From assembly GCF_002159975.1 (NCBI RefSeq), contig NZ_NFJR01000002.1:1-64000 (forward strand): a stretch of 64,000 bases of DNA, read 5' to 3'. A program made the position numbers and the translations under genes. How positions within the stretch are numbered: the stretch's first letter is position 1; every line of letters begins with the position of its first letter. The notes under the pieces were generated by a model. It saw only the letters and a list, made by a program, of their open reading frames with translations, was not told where the DNA came from and made no database searches. Positions 1-9,828 of this stretch are shown here, piece by piece. Source of the stretch: Barnesiella sp. An22 (GTDB lineage: Bacteria; Bacteroidota; Bacteroidia; Bacteroidales; Barnesiellaceae).

Positions 1-62
1 CCCCTCCACACTCACTCTCACGCATTCATTCTCTCATTGTGACCATCTGGCGTAATCCAAAC

Positions 63-105
63 AAAAAAGGATGACCCTTTAAAGTCTTTGACTTTTGGGT
101 CACCC
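63..105 (-). terminator. Intrinsic terminator downstream of metG
   Basis: An inverted repeat (TGACCC at 72-77 pairs with GGGTCA at 97-102, with an inner AAAGTC/GACTTT stem) is followed on the minus strand by a run of six T. It lies just past the metG stop codon. Bases 1-62 show no gene. Confidence 0.75.
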
Positions 106-136
106 TCTCTGTATCACGATTTTATCGTACGTCTCT

Positions 137-2179
137 CTATTTCACCTCCGAACCCGGAGCAATCTCGTCGGTAGCCGGCGAGATGACAATCAGTCGGCCA
201 TCGGCATCCTCAGCCGAGAGTATCATGCCCTGCGACTCGATGCCCTTCAGTTTACGGGGTTCGAGATTGGCCACGAAGCAGACATTCTTGCCCACCAGAT
301 CCTCGGGCTTGTAGTGCTTGGCAATACCCGACACGATGGTGCGGCCGCCCAGACCGTCGTCGATGCGGAACTGCAACAGCTTGTCGGCCTTGGGCACCTT
401 CTGGCACTCGAGCACTTTGCCTACGCGGATGTCGAGTTTGGCAAAGTCGTCGAAGGCCACATTCTCGCGCACCGGTGCAGCCTTGTGATTCTTCAGCTCG
501 TTGGCCTTCTTGGTCTCCAGCAGTTTGTTCACCTGAGCCTCGATTACGCTATCGTCGATTTTTTCGAAGAGCAGTTCGGGTTTGCCCAGTTCGGCCCCGG
601 CCGGCAGAATGTCGGTACGACCCAGCATGTTCCAGTCGCAGTGACCCATGTGAAGCATGCCGCGCAACTTCTCGGCCGAGAAGGGGAGGAAGGGCTCGAA
701 GGCAATCGCCAGATTGGCCGTGATCTGCAAAGCCAGATTCAAGATGGTAGCCACCCGCGGCATGTCGGTCTTGGCCAACTTCCAGGGCTCGGTATCGGCC
801 AGATACTTGTTGCCGATACGGGCCAGGTTCATGGCCTCCTTGAGGGCATCGCGGAAGCGGTAGTGGTCGAGATAATTCTCTACCGAAGCCTTCACGTCGG
901 CAAACTCCTTCAAGGTTTCGCGGTCGTAGTCGGTCAACTCGCCGGCCTCGGGCACCTTGCCGTCGAAATATTTGTGGGTAAGCACCAGGGCACGGTTCAC
1001 AAAGTTGCCCAGAATAGCCACCAGCTCGTTGTTGTTGCGGGCCTGGAAGTCCTTCCAGGTAAAGTCGTTGTCTTTCGTCTCGGGCGCATTGGCCGTGAGC
1101 ACATAGCGCAGCACGTCCTGCTTGCCGGGGAAGTCCTCGAGATACTCGTGCAGCCATACGGCCCAGTTGCGCGAGGTCGAAATCTTGTCGCCCTCGAGGT
1201 TGAGGAACTCGTTGGCCGGCACATTGTCGGGCAAGATGTAGCTGCCCTCAGCCTTCAGCATGGCCGGGAATACGATACAGTGGAACACGATATTGTCCTT
1301 ACCGATGAAGTGCACCATCTTCGTCTCGGAGTCTTTCCAGTAGAGCTCCCACGTATCGGGCAGCAGCTCCTTGGTATTCGAGATGTAACCGATGGGAGCA
1401 TCGAACCACACATAGAGCACCTTGCCCTCGGCCCCTTCGACCGGCACCGGCACACCCCAGTCGAGGTCGCGGCTCACGGCGCGAGGTTGCAGCCCCATAT
1501 CGAGCCACGACTTGCACTGGCCGTAAACATTGGGTTTCCACTCCTTGTGCTCATCGAGAATCCAGTGACGCAGGAAGGGCTCCCACTTGTCGAGCGGCAG
1601 ATACCAGTGTTTCGTCTCGCGCAACACCGGTTTGTTGCCCGTGATGGCCGACTTGGGATTGATGAGGTCGGTCGCATTCAGCGAAGTACCACAAGCCTCG
1701 CACTGGTCGCCATAGGCGTGCTCGTTGCCGCAGTGCGGACAGGTACCCGTGATATAGCGGTCGGCGAGGAACTGGTTGGCCTCCTCGTCGTAATACTGCA
1801 TCGAGGTCTTCTCGATAAACTCGCCCTTGTCGTACAGTTTGCGGAAGAAATCGGAAGCCATTTGCGTGTGGATGGCCGAAGTCGTGCGCGAGTAAATATC
1901 GAACGATATGCCAAACTCCTCGAACGATTTCTTAATAATGTTGTGGTAGCGGTCCACAATATCCTGCGGGGTCACCCCCTCGGCTTTGGCCTTGATGGTG
2001 ATGGGCACACCGTGCTCATCGCTACCGCCTATCATAATCACATCTTCGCCCTTCAAGCGCAGATACCGTGTGTAGATATCTGCCGGTACATACACACCTG
2101 CCAAGTGACCTATATGCACAGGACCGTTGGCATAGGGCAATGCGGTCGTAACCAGCGTACGTTTGAATTTCTTCTCCAT
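137..2179 (-). CDS. metG: Methionyl-tRNA synthetase
   Basis: This 680-residue cytoplasmic class I aminoacyl-tRNA synthetase charges tRNA-Met with methionine. Visible signatures are the HIGH motif (HIGH at residues 22-25), a zinc-binding knuckle ([18 protein letters not shown]), the KMSKS-type loop as KISTS, and a C-terminal EMAP/Trbp111-like tRNA-binding domain from about residue 575 ([12 protein letters not shown], ending in [11 protein letters not shown]). Length fits the long bacterial form that carries the C-terminal dimerisation domain. The start was chosen because [10 protein letters not shown] then lies at the expected distance from the N terminus. It is monocistronic: a terminator follows it, and a TATCTTTG promoter element about 105 bases upstream is supplied by the first unit of a tandem repeat array. 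Confidence 0.97.
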   Translation of the reverse strand: MEKKFKRTLVTTALPYANGPVHIGHLAGVYVPADIYTRYLRLKGEDVIMIGGSDEHGVPITIKAKAEGVTPQDIVDRYHNIIKKSFEEFGISFDIYSRTTSAIHTQMASDFFRKLYDKGEFIEKTSMQYYDEEANQFLADRYITGTCPHCGNEHAYGDQCEACGTSLNATDLINPKSAITGNKPVLRETKHWYLPLDKWEPFLRHWILDEHKEWKPNVYGQCKSWLDMGLQPRAVSRDLDWGVPVPVEGAEGKVLYVWFDAPIGYISNTKELLPDTWELYWKDSETKMVHFIGKDNIVFHCIVFPAMLKAEGSYILPDNVPANEFLNLEGDKISTSRNWAVWLHEYLEDFPGKQDVLRYVLTANAPETKDNDFTWKDFQARNNNELVAILGNFVNRALVLTHKYFDGKVPEAGELTDYDRETLKEFADVKASVENYLDHYRFRDALKEAMNLARIGNKYLADTEPWKLAKTDMPRVATILNLALQITANLAIAFEPFLPFSAEKLRGMLHMGHCDWNMLGRTDILPAGAELGKPELLFEKIDDSVIEAQVNKLLETKKANELKNHKAAPVRENVAFDDFAKLDIRVGKVLECQKVPKADKLLQFRIDDGLGGRTIVSGIAKHYKPEDLVGKNVCFVANLEPRKLKGIESQGMILSAEDADGRLIVISPATDEIAPGSEVK

Positions 2180-2284
2180 ATTTCCTTAATTTCTATCCAG
2201 TTAAATACAACCTTAGGGGTATTTTCCCCACCGATTTCCGCACGGTCGGTATCCCGGTTCCCGCACGGTTTTCGGCATTTTGTA

Positions 2285-2292
2285 CAAAGATA
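2285..2292 (-). promoter_or_regulatory. Candidate metG promoter (-7 box TATCTTTG)
   Basis: On the minus strand the sequence reads TATCTTTG, matching the Bacteroidetes -7 consensus TAnnTTTG. It forms the gene-proximal edge of the repeat array, leaving a leader of roughly 100 nt before the metG start. No good -33 box was seen at the normal spacing. Confidence 0.5.
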
Positions 2293-2683
2293 GTGAAAGG
2301 TGAGCGCAAAAAAGCCAAACTTGTTTGAGTTTTTTTGCCGAACCGTATCCTATCTTATCCAAAGATAAGCAGAAAGGTGAGCGCAGAGGCAAATGGAAAA
2401 CGAAGTTTTCAACATTTGTCTATGCCGAACCGACTCCTATCTTATCCAAAGATAGTGAAAGGTGAGCGCAAAAAGACCAAACTTGTTTGAGTTTTTTTGC
2501 CGAACCGCATCCTGACTTATTCAAAGATAAGCAGAAAGGTGAGCGCAGAGGCAAATGGAAAACGAAGTTTTCAACATTTGACTTTGCCGAACCGACTCCT
2601 GGCTTATCCAAAGATAGCGAAAGGTGAGCGCAAAAAAGCCAAACTTGTTTGAGTTTTTTTGCCAAACCGCATCCTGACTTATT
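2285..2683. repeat. Tandem 162-bp repeat array (alternating 75/87-bp subunits)
   Basis: The array consists of subunits A1 2285-2359, B1 2360-2446, A2 2447-2521, B2 2522-2608 and A3 2609-2683. A-to-A distance is exactly 162 bp both times. Each subunit begins with CAAAGATA (TATCTTTG on the other strand, a perfect TAnnTTTG promoter element) followed by GAAAGGTGAGCGCA, and ends near CCGAACCG-type sequence and CTTATC. A and B subunits share ends and differ in the middle. Related units occur at 24051-24262 and 44170-44344. No open reading frame of credible composition runs through it. Confidence 0.9.
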
Positions 2684-2738
2684 CAAAGTCCAAGAGAGAA
2701 ACGGGACTCCAGGACCTTCGGGCAACCCGCTATAAACC

Positions 2739-2769
2739 AAGCGACGGCCCCGCAAAGAGGCCGTCGCTT
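2739..2769. terminator. Perfect hairpin downstream of susG
   Basis: An 11-bp perfect stem (AAGCGACGGCC / GGCCGTCGCTT) with a 9-base loop lies about 60 bases past the susG stop. It lacks a clear T-run on the minus strand, so termination is inferred from position and stem strength. Between it and the repeat array nothing coding is visible. Confidence 0.5.
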
Positions 2770-2828
2770 ACCAATTACACTATCACGTTTCCACCGTCGG
2801 TCGGGGCTCTCAAGCGCCCGACACCCGG

Positions 2829-4883
2829 TCAGTTGTTCTTCAACAGATAGACTACCGACGAATAGGCCCCCAGCCTGAGGGTAGTCGTCTCGCCCTCTAC
2901 CTTCGAGGCCACCGAACCCGATGTGGCTACAGCCTTCTCTATCGGGTCGAGAAGCGGCAGACTGATAATAGCACTCCCGAAATTGTGCACGACCAGTACC
3001 CGCTGGTCGCCCGCCGTCATATACCAGGCGGCAACCGTGGAATATTGCGTATTCTCCTCGTTATAGACCTCGTGCCGCGACATCGTACCCGAAGCCAAAG
3101 CCGGATAGGTCTGACGCACATGGGTGAAAGCGAGATAGGTGTTCAGGAGCGAAGTCGCATCGGTTTGCTGCTCGCTCACCGGCTTCACCTGCGAAGCCAC
3201 CGAGGGGTCTACCTTGGAGGTGTAGCTCGTGGTGTAGCTGTCGCCCCAGAGCATGGGACTGCGCACATACTCGTCGCCATTCGCCTTGGTGCCATAGATG
3301 CCCAGCTCTTCGCCATAATAGATATAGGGCGAACCCGGTGCCGTGAGCAAAACGGCCGCAGCCAGGCGGCACTTGTTGGCCGAGCGGTTCAGCTTCGAGG
3401 CCGCCCGGTCCTCGTCGTGGTTGCTCAGTTTGGTAGCCCGGATATAGTCGGGTCGATAAGCGGCATACTCCTCCTGATACGAAAGCAGGTCTTTGACCAG
3501 ATAGCAGCCCTGGTTGTTGTTGATGGCCCACTCTACCCGATACCAGAACGAGAACTCGAACAGAGCCGGCAACCCCTGGTAATAGGGAGCCACCTCGTTG
3601 TGCTCCGAAAGCACCTCGCCCACCATGTAGAAGTCGTCGGTGTGGCCCTGCTGCTTGTAATAGCTGTTCATGTCGCCGTAGAAGAGGCGCAGGAAACGGG
3701 GGTTCTCGTCGGAGGTGGCATTGTGGTAGATGTGCTTCACGGCATCGAGGCGGAAGCCCCCTACCCCACGGTCTATCCAACCCTTGGCCGCACGGCTGAT
3801 GGCCTGATAGGCGGGCGACTCGGCCGCCTGGTCTACGGGACCGTAGTTCAAATCGGCAAACCAGTCGGTACCGAAAGCCGAGTGGAAATACCACATCTCC
3901 ATCCCCTCGAGCAAAATATTCTGGGCATTCTCGCCCTGCTTCAGGGCAAAGGGCTCTCCCAATCGGGCCTGGTCGCCCTGCCGGGCCGCACCATATTTGT
4001 AGTTGCCCCACTGGGTGTTGCTGGTGCGAATGAGGAATCCCCACGACGAGGCAAAGTCGACCGTCAGCTCGTAGATGCCGTTTCCCTTGTCGTAGAACTT
4101 TTTGCAGACGGCATCGCCGTAGTACAGATACTTGTCGCTACTGGTCGAAGGGCTCGTGTTGTCGGCGTCGACATCGGCCCGGGAGGCCTGGGTCACCGTG
4201 ACCGTGGGTTGCGACGGCGAGCTCCAGTCGAGGGTAAAGGTGTAGTAGCCGCCGGCCTCGGTAGGCACGGCAAACCATTCGCCCGACTTATAGCCGGCTG
4301 CCCCCTCGCTGGCAATCATGGGCACCCGACCAGCCTGAATATCGGCCGCCGGATCTTGCGAAAAGGTGTAATAGTCGCGATAGGGATTGTCGAGCGACGA
4401 GGTGGCCTGGGTAAACCAGGGGTGATTGCGACCCGTGTGGTTCATCACGTAATCGAGATAGATGGTTATGCCCCGCGCCCGGGCCTCGCTCACCAGCCGG
4501 TCGAAGTCGTCGAGGGTGCCGTATTGCGGATTCACCGCTGTATAGTCGGTCACGTCGTAACCGTGGTACGACATGGCGGGGTGTATGGGCGACAACCAGA
4601 TGGCCGTGATGCCCAACTGTTGCAAGTAATCGAGTTTGGCGGTGATGCCGTTGAAGTCGCCCGTACCGTCGCCATCGCTGTCGGCAAACGAGTAGACGAG
4701 CAACTGATAGGTGATGTCGGTCCGCGGAGTACCGTCCCACTCGTCGGGCGAGGGAACCACATCGGTCCATTGGCCCGAACCGCCGGCCCCGTTATCGTCG
4801 CCGACAAAGTGCTCTTCGGTGCACGCCGTACCGGCGAACAACAGGCTACACCCTACCAGCAATGAGAATAGAAATTTTTTCAT
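2829..4883 (-). CDS. susG: SusG-like outer-membrane alpha-amylase (GH13 with inserted CBM)
   Basis: This 684-residue lipoprotein has a signal peptide ending at an acylated Cys (about residue 21, GTAC). It is the surface amylase that cuts starch into oligosaccharides for SusCD import. The GH13 residues are visible: nucleophile Asp in FRLDAVKH (about 380), acid/base Glu in MVGEVLSEHNE (about 422) and transition-state Asp in SNHDED (about 489). A segment of about 120 residues (roughly 205-330) interrupts the barrel at the place where Bacteroides thetaiotaomicron SusG carries its CBM58 starch-binding module. Total length (SusG is 692) agrees. It is last in the sus order, but a strong terminator precedes it, so its expression may be uncoupled from susC-F. 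Confidence 0.95.
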   Translation of the reverse strand: MKKFLFSLLVGCSLLFAGTACTEEHFVGDDNGAGGSGQWTDVVPSPDEWDGTPRTDITYQLLVYSFADSDGDGTGDFNGITAKLDYLQQLGITAIWLSPIHPAMSYHGYDVTDYTAVNPQYGTLDDFDRLVSEARARGITIYLDYVMNHTGRNHPWFTQATSSLDNPYRDYYTFSQDPAADIQAGRVPMIASEGAAGYKSGEWFAVPTEAGGYYTFTLDWSSPSQPTVTVTQASRADVDADNTSPSTSSDKYLYYGDAVCKKFYDKGNGIYELTVDFASSWGFLIRTSNTQWGNYKYGAARQGDQARLGEPFALKQGENAQNILLEGMEMWYFHSAFGTDWFADLNYGPVDQAAESPAYQAISRAAKGWIDRGVGGFRLDAVKHIYHNATSDENPRFLRLFYGDMNSYYKQQGHTDDFYMVGEVLSEHNEVAPYYQGLPALFEFSFWYRVEWAINNNQGCYLVKDLLSYQEEYAAYRPDYIRATKLSNHDEDRAASKLNRSANKCRLAAAVLLTAPGSPYIYYGEELGIYGTKANGDEYVRSPMLWGDSYTTSYTSKVDPSVASQVKPVSEQQTDATSLLNTYLAFTHVRQTYPALASGTMSRHEVYNEENTQYSTVAAWYMTAGDQRVLVVHNFGSAIISLPLLDPIEKAVATSGSVASKVEGETTTLRLGAYSSVVYLLKNN

Positions 4884-4952
4884 ACTGTCTTATCCATAAT
4901 CGTGAATTGCGATACCCGCTTTCCGCAAAGGACTGCGGCTATTGAAATAAAA

Positions 4953-5002
4953 AGAGAGAGACCGGTCTCTACCCGAGAACCCGGGGTCCGGCCGGTCTCT
5001 CT
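4953..5002 (-). terminator. Intrinsic terminator between susF and susG
   Basis: A GC-rich stem (GAGAGACCGG at 4956-4965 with CCGGTCTCTC at 4992-5001, plus an inner stem) is followed on the minus strand by a T-rich run. It sits in the 136-base gap between susF and susG and could end or attenuate the susF transcript. Confidence 0.75.
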
Positions 5003-5019
5003 GTGCTATCGGATTTCTG

Positions 5020-6993
5020 CTATTGAGCGGTAAGTGTGCAGTACATCTGTGTGCTGCTGGTGCGTTGCAGGTACATCTCTACGAGATAGGTACCGGCCTC
5101 GGCCACCGCAATGTTACTCCCTTTGAATACGAGATCGTCCAAAGAGCCGCCCAGGTCGACACCCGAATCCCAGGTGCCATTGGCCCGGAACTTCATCTCA
5201 CCGGCCGTGAGGGCAACCGTACAGCTCCAGCAACCTTTCTCGGCGTCGTAGGTCATGGCCGTTTCGCTATCCCATCCGCCGGGAGTAGCGGCACCGATAA
5301 GGCCCCAGCTCTCGATGAGGGTAGCCTTAAGGCTCTGTGTCATCACGTCGGCCTCGATGTAGTAGAAGCCCGGATTGGCCATGTTGATGTTGGTGCTGCC
5401 GCTGGCCGGTGCGAGGCCCTCGCTATAATCGGTGAAGTGGGTGCTGTTGTACTCGCCGCCTTCCCAGTTGCGGGCCAGGGTGAACTTGAACTCACCGTCC
5501 AAGCGGCTGAAACCGGTATAGATGCCGTTCATCTCGAGCGAACGCAGGGCCGGAGCCGTAGCGGGATCCCACGTTGTGGGGGTCTGGTGGTTACCGGGCA
5601 CGTAGATATACTCTTCGGTGGGGAAGGCCGTGCTCACAATCTTGGCCACATAGGGATGCTTGCTGACGTCGAGAGTCACGTTGTACTCGCCGGTAGCCTT
5701 GTCGAATACGATGTTGGGAGTTCCGTCGGAGAAGCTGCCCTCACCGTCGATGGCATAGCCCCAGTTGTTGTTGGCGCGGTATTTATACTCGCCGCTCTCG
5801 GTCAAGGTGGTCTTCAGGGTGAAGGTGTTGGAGGCGGCATCGTAGGTCATGGGCGTCTCGGCATCCCACCCGCCGGGGGTAGCGTTGCCAATCATACCCA
5901 TGCTCTCGATCTTCACCAAAATGAAGTTCTTGAACTTGATGTTGGCACATACGCGATACAAACCGGCCTCTACGCCGATGGCGCTTCCGCCCTCGGTCAG
6001 GGCACCGCTGGCCACCAGGTTACCGTTGGCATCGTTGGCAAACTGGGCATCAGCGCCATACTCTACCTGAGCATCACCATCTTCGAAGGTGAAGCTGGCT
6101 GCCTCGGTGAAGTTGACGAAGCACTCGAACAACCCCTTCTGAGCCGAGCTCTGAGGTATCTGCTTGTCGGTACCTTTCAACGTGACGAAGGCGGGGAAGT
6201 TGGCTTTGTAGGTAGTCACCGTCATGGTGGCAGGAGCCGAGGGCAACCCCTCTTCACACGAAGGCGAATAGGCCTTTACGGTGAAGGAGACTTCGCTGGC
6301 AGCCCCCTCGACAGCCCCGGCACTCACAAAGAGTTCGTTCCACGCGTCGACCGTAAGGGTGCAGGAGGTTTCGGTCAGACCGGTAGCGGCGGTAACGGGC
6401 TCGCCTCCCCCGCAGCTAACCAGCACGTCGTAGGTGATGGCCTCGTTGTAGTTCAGCCGGGCCGGCTCCCAGGTGAGCAACGTGAGCTCCTCGGTGAGGT
6501 TGTTGATGTCGAGCGTGAACTCGCTCTCGGCCGGTGTGGCTACGGCCGAAATAAAGTTGCCGTAGGAGTAGACGGTCATCATCAGCTCGGCCGACTTGTA
6601 GACCGCCTCGGCATCGGCAGCCTCGACATAGAAGTTGAGGTCGAAGGTCGAGTTTTCGGGAATGGCGGTAATGCCCTCCAGCAAGGTGCGGAATGCGGTC
6701 TTGCTCATCGTGAGGGTCAGAGCCGTGGTGCTCCCGCCTACCTGCACGGGCTCTTCCTGCCCATACTTCACGAAGAGCGAATAGGTGACATCACCCTTCA
6801 GGAAACGGGCGGCGGTCCAGGCCCACCGGATAGGTTCGTCCATGGTGTTCTGGGTCATCAGGATGCTCCCGTTGTTTTGCAACGAAGGAGCCACAGGCGC
6901 GGTCGAGAAGGTATCTTCCGGGTCGTCCTGACACCCCGTGGCGGCCATCAGGGTGATGGCTGCTATGGCTATGTATTTGAGATATTTTATCAT
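5020..6993 (-). CDS. susF: SusF-like outer-membrane starch-binding lipoprotein, enlarged
   Basis: This 657-residue lipoprotein (Cys about residue 21, AATGC) has no enzymatic motifs. It should hold starch at the cell surface. The N-terminal half has two successive SusE-type immunoglobulin-like domains (about 30-135 and 150-265). The rest carries at least three starch-binding modules: two related ones beginning GMIGNATPGGWD (about 365) and WGLIGAATPGGWD (about 565), and a middle one around YIYVPGNHQTPTTWD. B. thetaiotaomicron SusF has about 485 residues, so this copy is clearly longer, apparently through the extra N-terminal domain. It follows susE by 27 bases and is probably co-transcribed with susC-susD-susE. 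Assignment as SusF rests on gene order and domain type. Confidence 0.88.
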   Translation of the reverse strand: MIKYLKYIAIAAITLMAATGCQDDPEDTFSTAPVAPSLQNNGSILMTQNTMDEPIRWAWTAARFLKGDVTYSLFVKYGQEEPVQVGGSTTALTLTMSKTAFRTLLEGITAIPENSTFDLNFYVEAADAEAVYKSAELMMTVYSYGNFISAVATPAESEFTLDINNLTEELTLLTWEPARLNYNEAITYDVLVSCGGGEPVTAATGLTETSCTLTVDAWNELFVSAGAVEGAASEVSFTVKAYSPSCEEGLPSAPATMTVTTYKANFPAFVTLKGTDKQIPQSSAQKGLFECFVNFTEAASFTFEDGDAQVEYGADAQFANDANGNLVASGALTEGGSAIGVEAGLYRVCANIKFKNFILVKIESMGMIGNATPGGWDAETPMTYDAASNTFTLKTTLTESGEYKYRANNNWGYAIDGEGSFSDGTPNIVFDKATGEYNVTLDVSKHPYVAKIVSTAFPTEEYIYVPGNHQTPTTWDPATAPALRSLEMNGIYTGFSRLDGEFKFTLARNWEGGEYNSTHFTDYSEGLAPASGSTNINMANPGFYYIEADVMTQSLKATLIESWGLIGAATPGGWDSETAMTYDAEKGCWSCTVALTAGEMKFRANGTWDSGVDLGGSLDDLVFKGSNIAVAEAGTYLVEMYLQRTSSTQMYCTLTAQ

Positions 6994-7020
6994 GATTGTA
7001 TCGATTAAAGGTTATCGGTT

Positions 7021-8130
7021 TTATTGTTTTTGAAATTCCAGTACATAGGGGGTGCGGTTGGCATGGAGCACGACCACGAAGGTTCCGCTCTCGGGCACCT
7101 TGAGGTTATCGCCACCGGCTGCCAGCACGAAACCGCCGGGCACATCGGTACTGGTCGAGCCGTCACCGCCCCAGTTGGTAGTCCAGGCACCATCGGCACG
7201 CACCTTCAACTCCTTGCCACCCTCCAGTTCGAGGGGTGCGGTCTTCCAGGTATTGTCGGTCCAGTCATAAACCAGAGGTGCATCGGCACCGTCGGCCCAA
7301 CCCGAGAAGTCGCCGGCCAGACCCAGGGTCTTACCTATGGGTGTCTGCGTGATAGACATGGCCACAGTATTGACCGACAAGGCATAGATGTTGGTCTCGG
7401 TAATGGGCAGGTTGAGGTTGTTGTCGTTGTTCTCCACGTTGGTCCAGTTCGACTGCAACGCACTGTAACCCCAGTTGGCATCGGACCACGACCGGGCCAC
7501 CGTCACCTTGAAGTAGGAGTTTTCGCCATCGGTAGGCGTGCAATCCGAGGGGATGGAGAGGTCGACCATGCACTCGTAGGTATTGGTTCCGCCACCGGTC
7601 TCCCAGAACTGGGATGCCTGGTCGATGGTCCACTTGTTGAACTCGCCGCACAGGAACAGCCACTTAAGCGGGGCGGCATAGGTCTGTACCGAGAAGGGAT
7701 TGGAGAGGGGCGATTTCACCACCTCGGCATAGGCGGCACTGGCAATCTGGGCCGATACATAGGCGGTCACGCCCTCGGCCTTGTCGTTTTTGGTCACACC
7801 CAGGCTATTGATCACCACGCCATTCAGGTCGCCCTTCTTCACGGCCAGCGAGGTGCCGTTGGTCGTTCCCAACAAGCCCTCTTTCTCGCCCAGGGTGAGA
7901 TAGACCGAATAGAGTATCTGCACCGGCTGCCCGAAGTCGGCCGGAGTCCACGAGAAGATGACATTCTCGTCGTCGGAGTTGTCGGCATTGACAACCACGT
8001 TGCCGCAATCGCTCATGACGGGAGCCACAAAGTCGGCAGGCGCATTGAGTTGCGGAGTATCTATCTCCGTTTCGCAGCCGGCCAGCAGGGCTACCGCTGC
8101 GAATAATGCTATATTTTTGAATAGTTTCAT
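7021..8130 (-). CDS. susE: SusE-like outer-membrane starch-binding lipoprotein
   Basis: The protein has 369 residues with a lipobox LLAGC (Cys 19). It has a SusE N-terminal domain (TPQLNAPADFVAP, VIFSWTPADFG) followed by two carbohydrate-binding modules, around WLFLCGEFNKWTIDQASQFW and GLAGDFSGWADGADAPL, both with the aromatic residues typical of starch binding. Length is close to SusE of B. thetaiotaomicron (387). It lies 40 bases downstream of susD. The role is surface capture of malto-oligosaccharides. No catalytic motif is present. Confidence 0.9.
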   Translation of the reverse strand: MKLFKNIALFAAVALLAGCETEIDTPQLNAPADFVAPVMSDCGNVVVNADNSDDENVIFSWTPADFGQPVQILYSVYLTLGEKEGLLGTTNGTSLAVKKGDLNGVVINSLGVTKNDKAEGVTAYVSAQIASAAYAEVVKSPLSNPFSVQTYAAPLKWLFLCGEFNKWTIDQASQFWETGGGTNTYECMVDLSIPSDCTPTDGENSYFKVTVARSWSDANWGYSALQSNWTNVENNDNNLNLPITETNIYALSVNTVAMSITQTPIGKTLGLAGDFSGWADGADAPLVYDWTDNTWKTAPLELEGGKELKVRADGAWTTNWGGDGSTSTDVPGGFVLAAGGDNLKVPESGTFVVVLHANRTPYVLEFQKQ

Positions 8131-8170
8131 AATCGTTTCTTATTGAGGATTGATGATATTGTGGTGATGA

Positions 8171-9808
8171 TTAGTAACCCGGATTCTGCGTGAGGTTGGA
8201 GTTCTCGGCCACGTCGTTGTCGAGCAGCGGGAATATGGTGCGATAGGCCGGAATCTCTACGGCTCCGGTGGGCACACCGCCCTTGTAGGGCCAGGGGAAA
8301 CTCATGGAGGTGAAGTAGCCGTAACGAATGAGGTCGGTACGACGGTGACCCTCCATCATCAACTCGCAGGCACGCTCTTTCAGGATGAAGTCGAGGTCGA
8401 TCGATGCGGGAGTATCGAGCCCGGCACGGTCGCGCAACTGCTTGATATAACCGAGGGCCTTGGCGTCGGTGGTAATGCCGTTGTCCAGGCGGGCTTGTGC
8501 CTCGGCGTAGATGAGGTACATCTCGGCCAGACGAATCACGGGGAAGTCGGCCGACGAGAAGTTGTTGTCGAGGTGGAGCTGATTTTGAGAATCCATGCTG
8601 TTGAACTTCCAGCAGCGCCAGCCGGTCTCGGCCACCTTCAGGTCGAACTCTTTCTCGCAACCCGTGTTGCAGAAGAAGGCGCGCTTGTCGCTGCCCTCGC
8701 GGTCGTAACCGATGCCGGTACCGCCCCACGAGACATTCTTCATCTCGAAGTTGGCCTCTACGTATTCGTTGGGGATGTGGTATCCGTTCCAACGCTCGGG
8801 CGACATGAAGGTGTTGTCGCCGAAGCCCAGCTCCTTGGCAATGGCCTGACTGGCTGCATCGTGCACGTTACCGCTCACCAGGTGGGTGGTTCCACCCCAG
8901 CTCTGCATCTGGTTGCTGTCGTAACCGATGGCAAAAATCATCTCTTTCTGAGCGTCGGGATTCTCGCCGTTATCCTGCAGGAAGAGGTGGGCATAGTTCG
9001 AGCACAAGCCGTAACCCATGCCAATCACCTTCTCGGCTGCCGTGCGGGCATCTTCCCAACGGGGAGTGCCGGTATAGACCTCGGCATTGAGATAGAGGCG
9101 GGCCAGCAGAGCCTGTGCACTGCCTTTCGTGGCACGCGGATAGGGAACCTCGCCTACGTTGGGCATGGCGCTGTTGGGGTCGGCCAGCGCTTTCAGCTCA
9201 CTCTCGATCCAGGCAAACAGCGCCGGACGTCCTATCTGCGTCGGCAGCGAACCGCCACCGATGTTCTCTTCGGTAGCAAAGGGCGGATTGCCATACAGAT
9301 CCATCAACACGAAATAGGCATAGGCGCGCAGGAAACGGGCCTCGGCAATCAGTCCGGGCAGACCGTCCATCTCGCGGCCCGTGGCACGGGTGAGGAACTC
9401 GTTGGCACGGGTAACCGTGATGAGACCACGGGTGTAGGTGGCCACCAGGGCGGCATTACCGCCGGCTGTCCACGAAGCCGTTTGGGTCTCGGTAATGTAG
9501 CTGTCGCCCCAGATACATTTCATGGCGTCGGTACTCATCTCGTTCAGCACCACAATCTGGCGGATAAACTCGCTCTGTCCGGCATCGTCGACATTGATGT
9601 CGGCCTTTCCCGGGTCGTTCTGGCTCGACAGCGAGAAGGAGCCGTAGATGTAAGCCAGTCCCCGTTGAAAGTCCTGTATGTTCTGGTAGGCCGTTTCGCC
9701 GGTCTTGTCTGTCTCGTTCAGAGGTACGGTATCCAGGTCGCCGAGACAGGAGGTCATCGAGAGCGCCGTCGCTGCGATGGCCAGTGTATAATATATCAGT
9801 TTTTTCAT
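8171..9808 (-). CDS. susD: SusD starch-binding lipoprotein
   Basis: This 545-residue SusD/RagB protein has a lipobox SMTSC (Cys 21). SusD forms the lid over the SusC transporter and binds helical starch. The N-terminal TPR-like region (YIYGSFSLSSQNDPGKADINVD) and the C-terminal SusD signature (FPVIRLAEMYLIYAEAQARL, then LRDRAGLDTP and ERACELMMEGHRRTDLIRYG) are both present. It follows susC by 20 bases, so the two are surely co-transcribed. Confidence 0.96.
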   Translation of the reverse strand: MKKLIYYTLAIAATALSMTSCLGDLDTVPLNETDKTGETAYQNIQDFQRGLAYIYGSFSLSSQNDPGKADINVDDAGQSEFIRQIVVLNEMSTDAMKCIWGDSYITETQTASWTAGGNAALVATYTRGLITVTRANEFLTRATGREMDGLPGLIAEARFLRAYAYFVLMDLYGNPPFATEENIGGGSLPTQIGRPALFAWIESELKALADPNSAMPNVGEVPYPRATKGSAQALLARLYLNAEVYTGTPRWEDARTAAEKVIGMGYGLCSNYAHLFLQDNGENPDAQKEMIFAIGYDSNQMQSWGGTTHLVSGNVHDAASQAIAKELGFGDNTFMSPERWNGYHIPNEYVEANFEMKNVSWGGTGIGYDREGSDKRAFFCNTGCEKEFDLKVAETGWRCWKFNSMDSQNQLHLDNNFSSADFPVIRLAEMYLIYAEAQARLDNGITTDAKALGYIKQLRDRAGLDTPASIDLDFILKERACELMMEGHRRTDLIRYGYFTSMSFPWPYKGGVPTGAVEIPAYRTIFPLLDNDVAENSNLTQNPGY

Positions 9809-9828
9809 AATGCTGTATCTTAGGGTGA

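Noticed and set aside
2285-2683. CRISPR array
   Set aside because: Units are long, alternate in two types and abut without unique spacers; no cas genes are near.
2683-2800. tRNA-Gln-like sequence on the minus strand (TGTAATTGGTA and a loop with TTG, acceptor-like GGAAACG/CGTTTCT)
   Set aside because: The D-stem does not pair, position 37 is a pyrimidine and the T-arm would be interrupted by about 13 bases. The hairpin is better explained as a terminator-like stem after susG.
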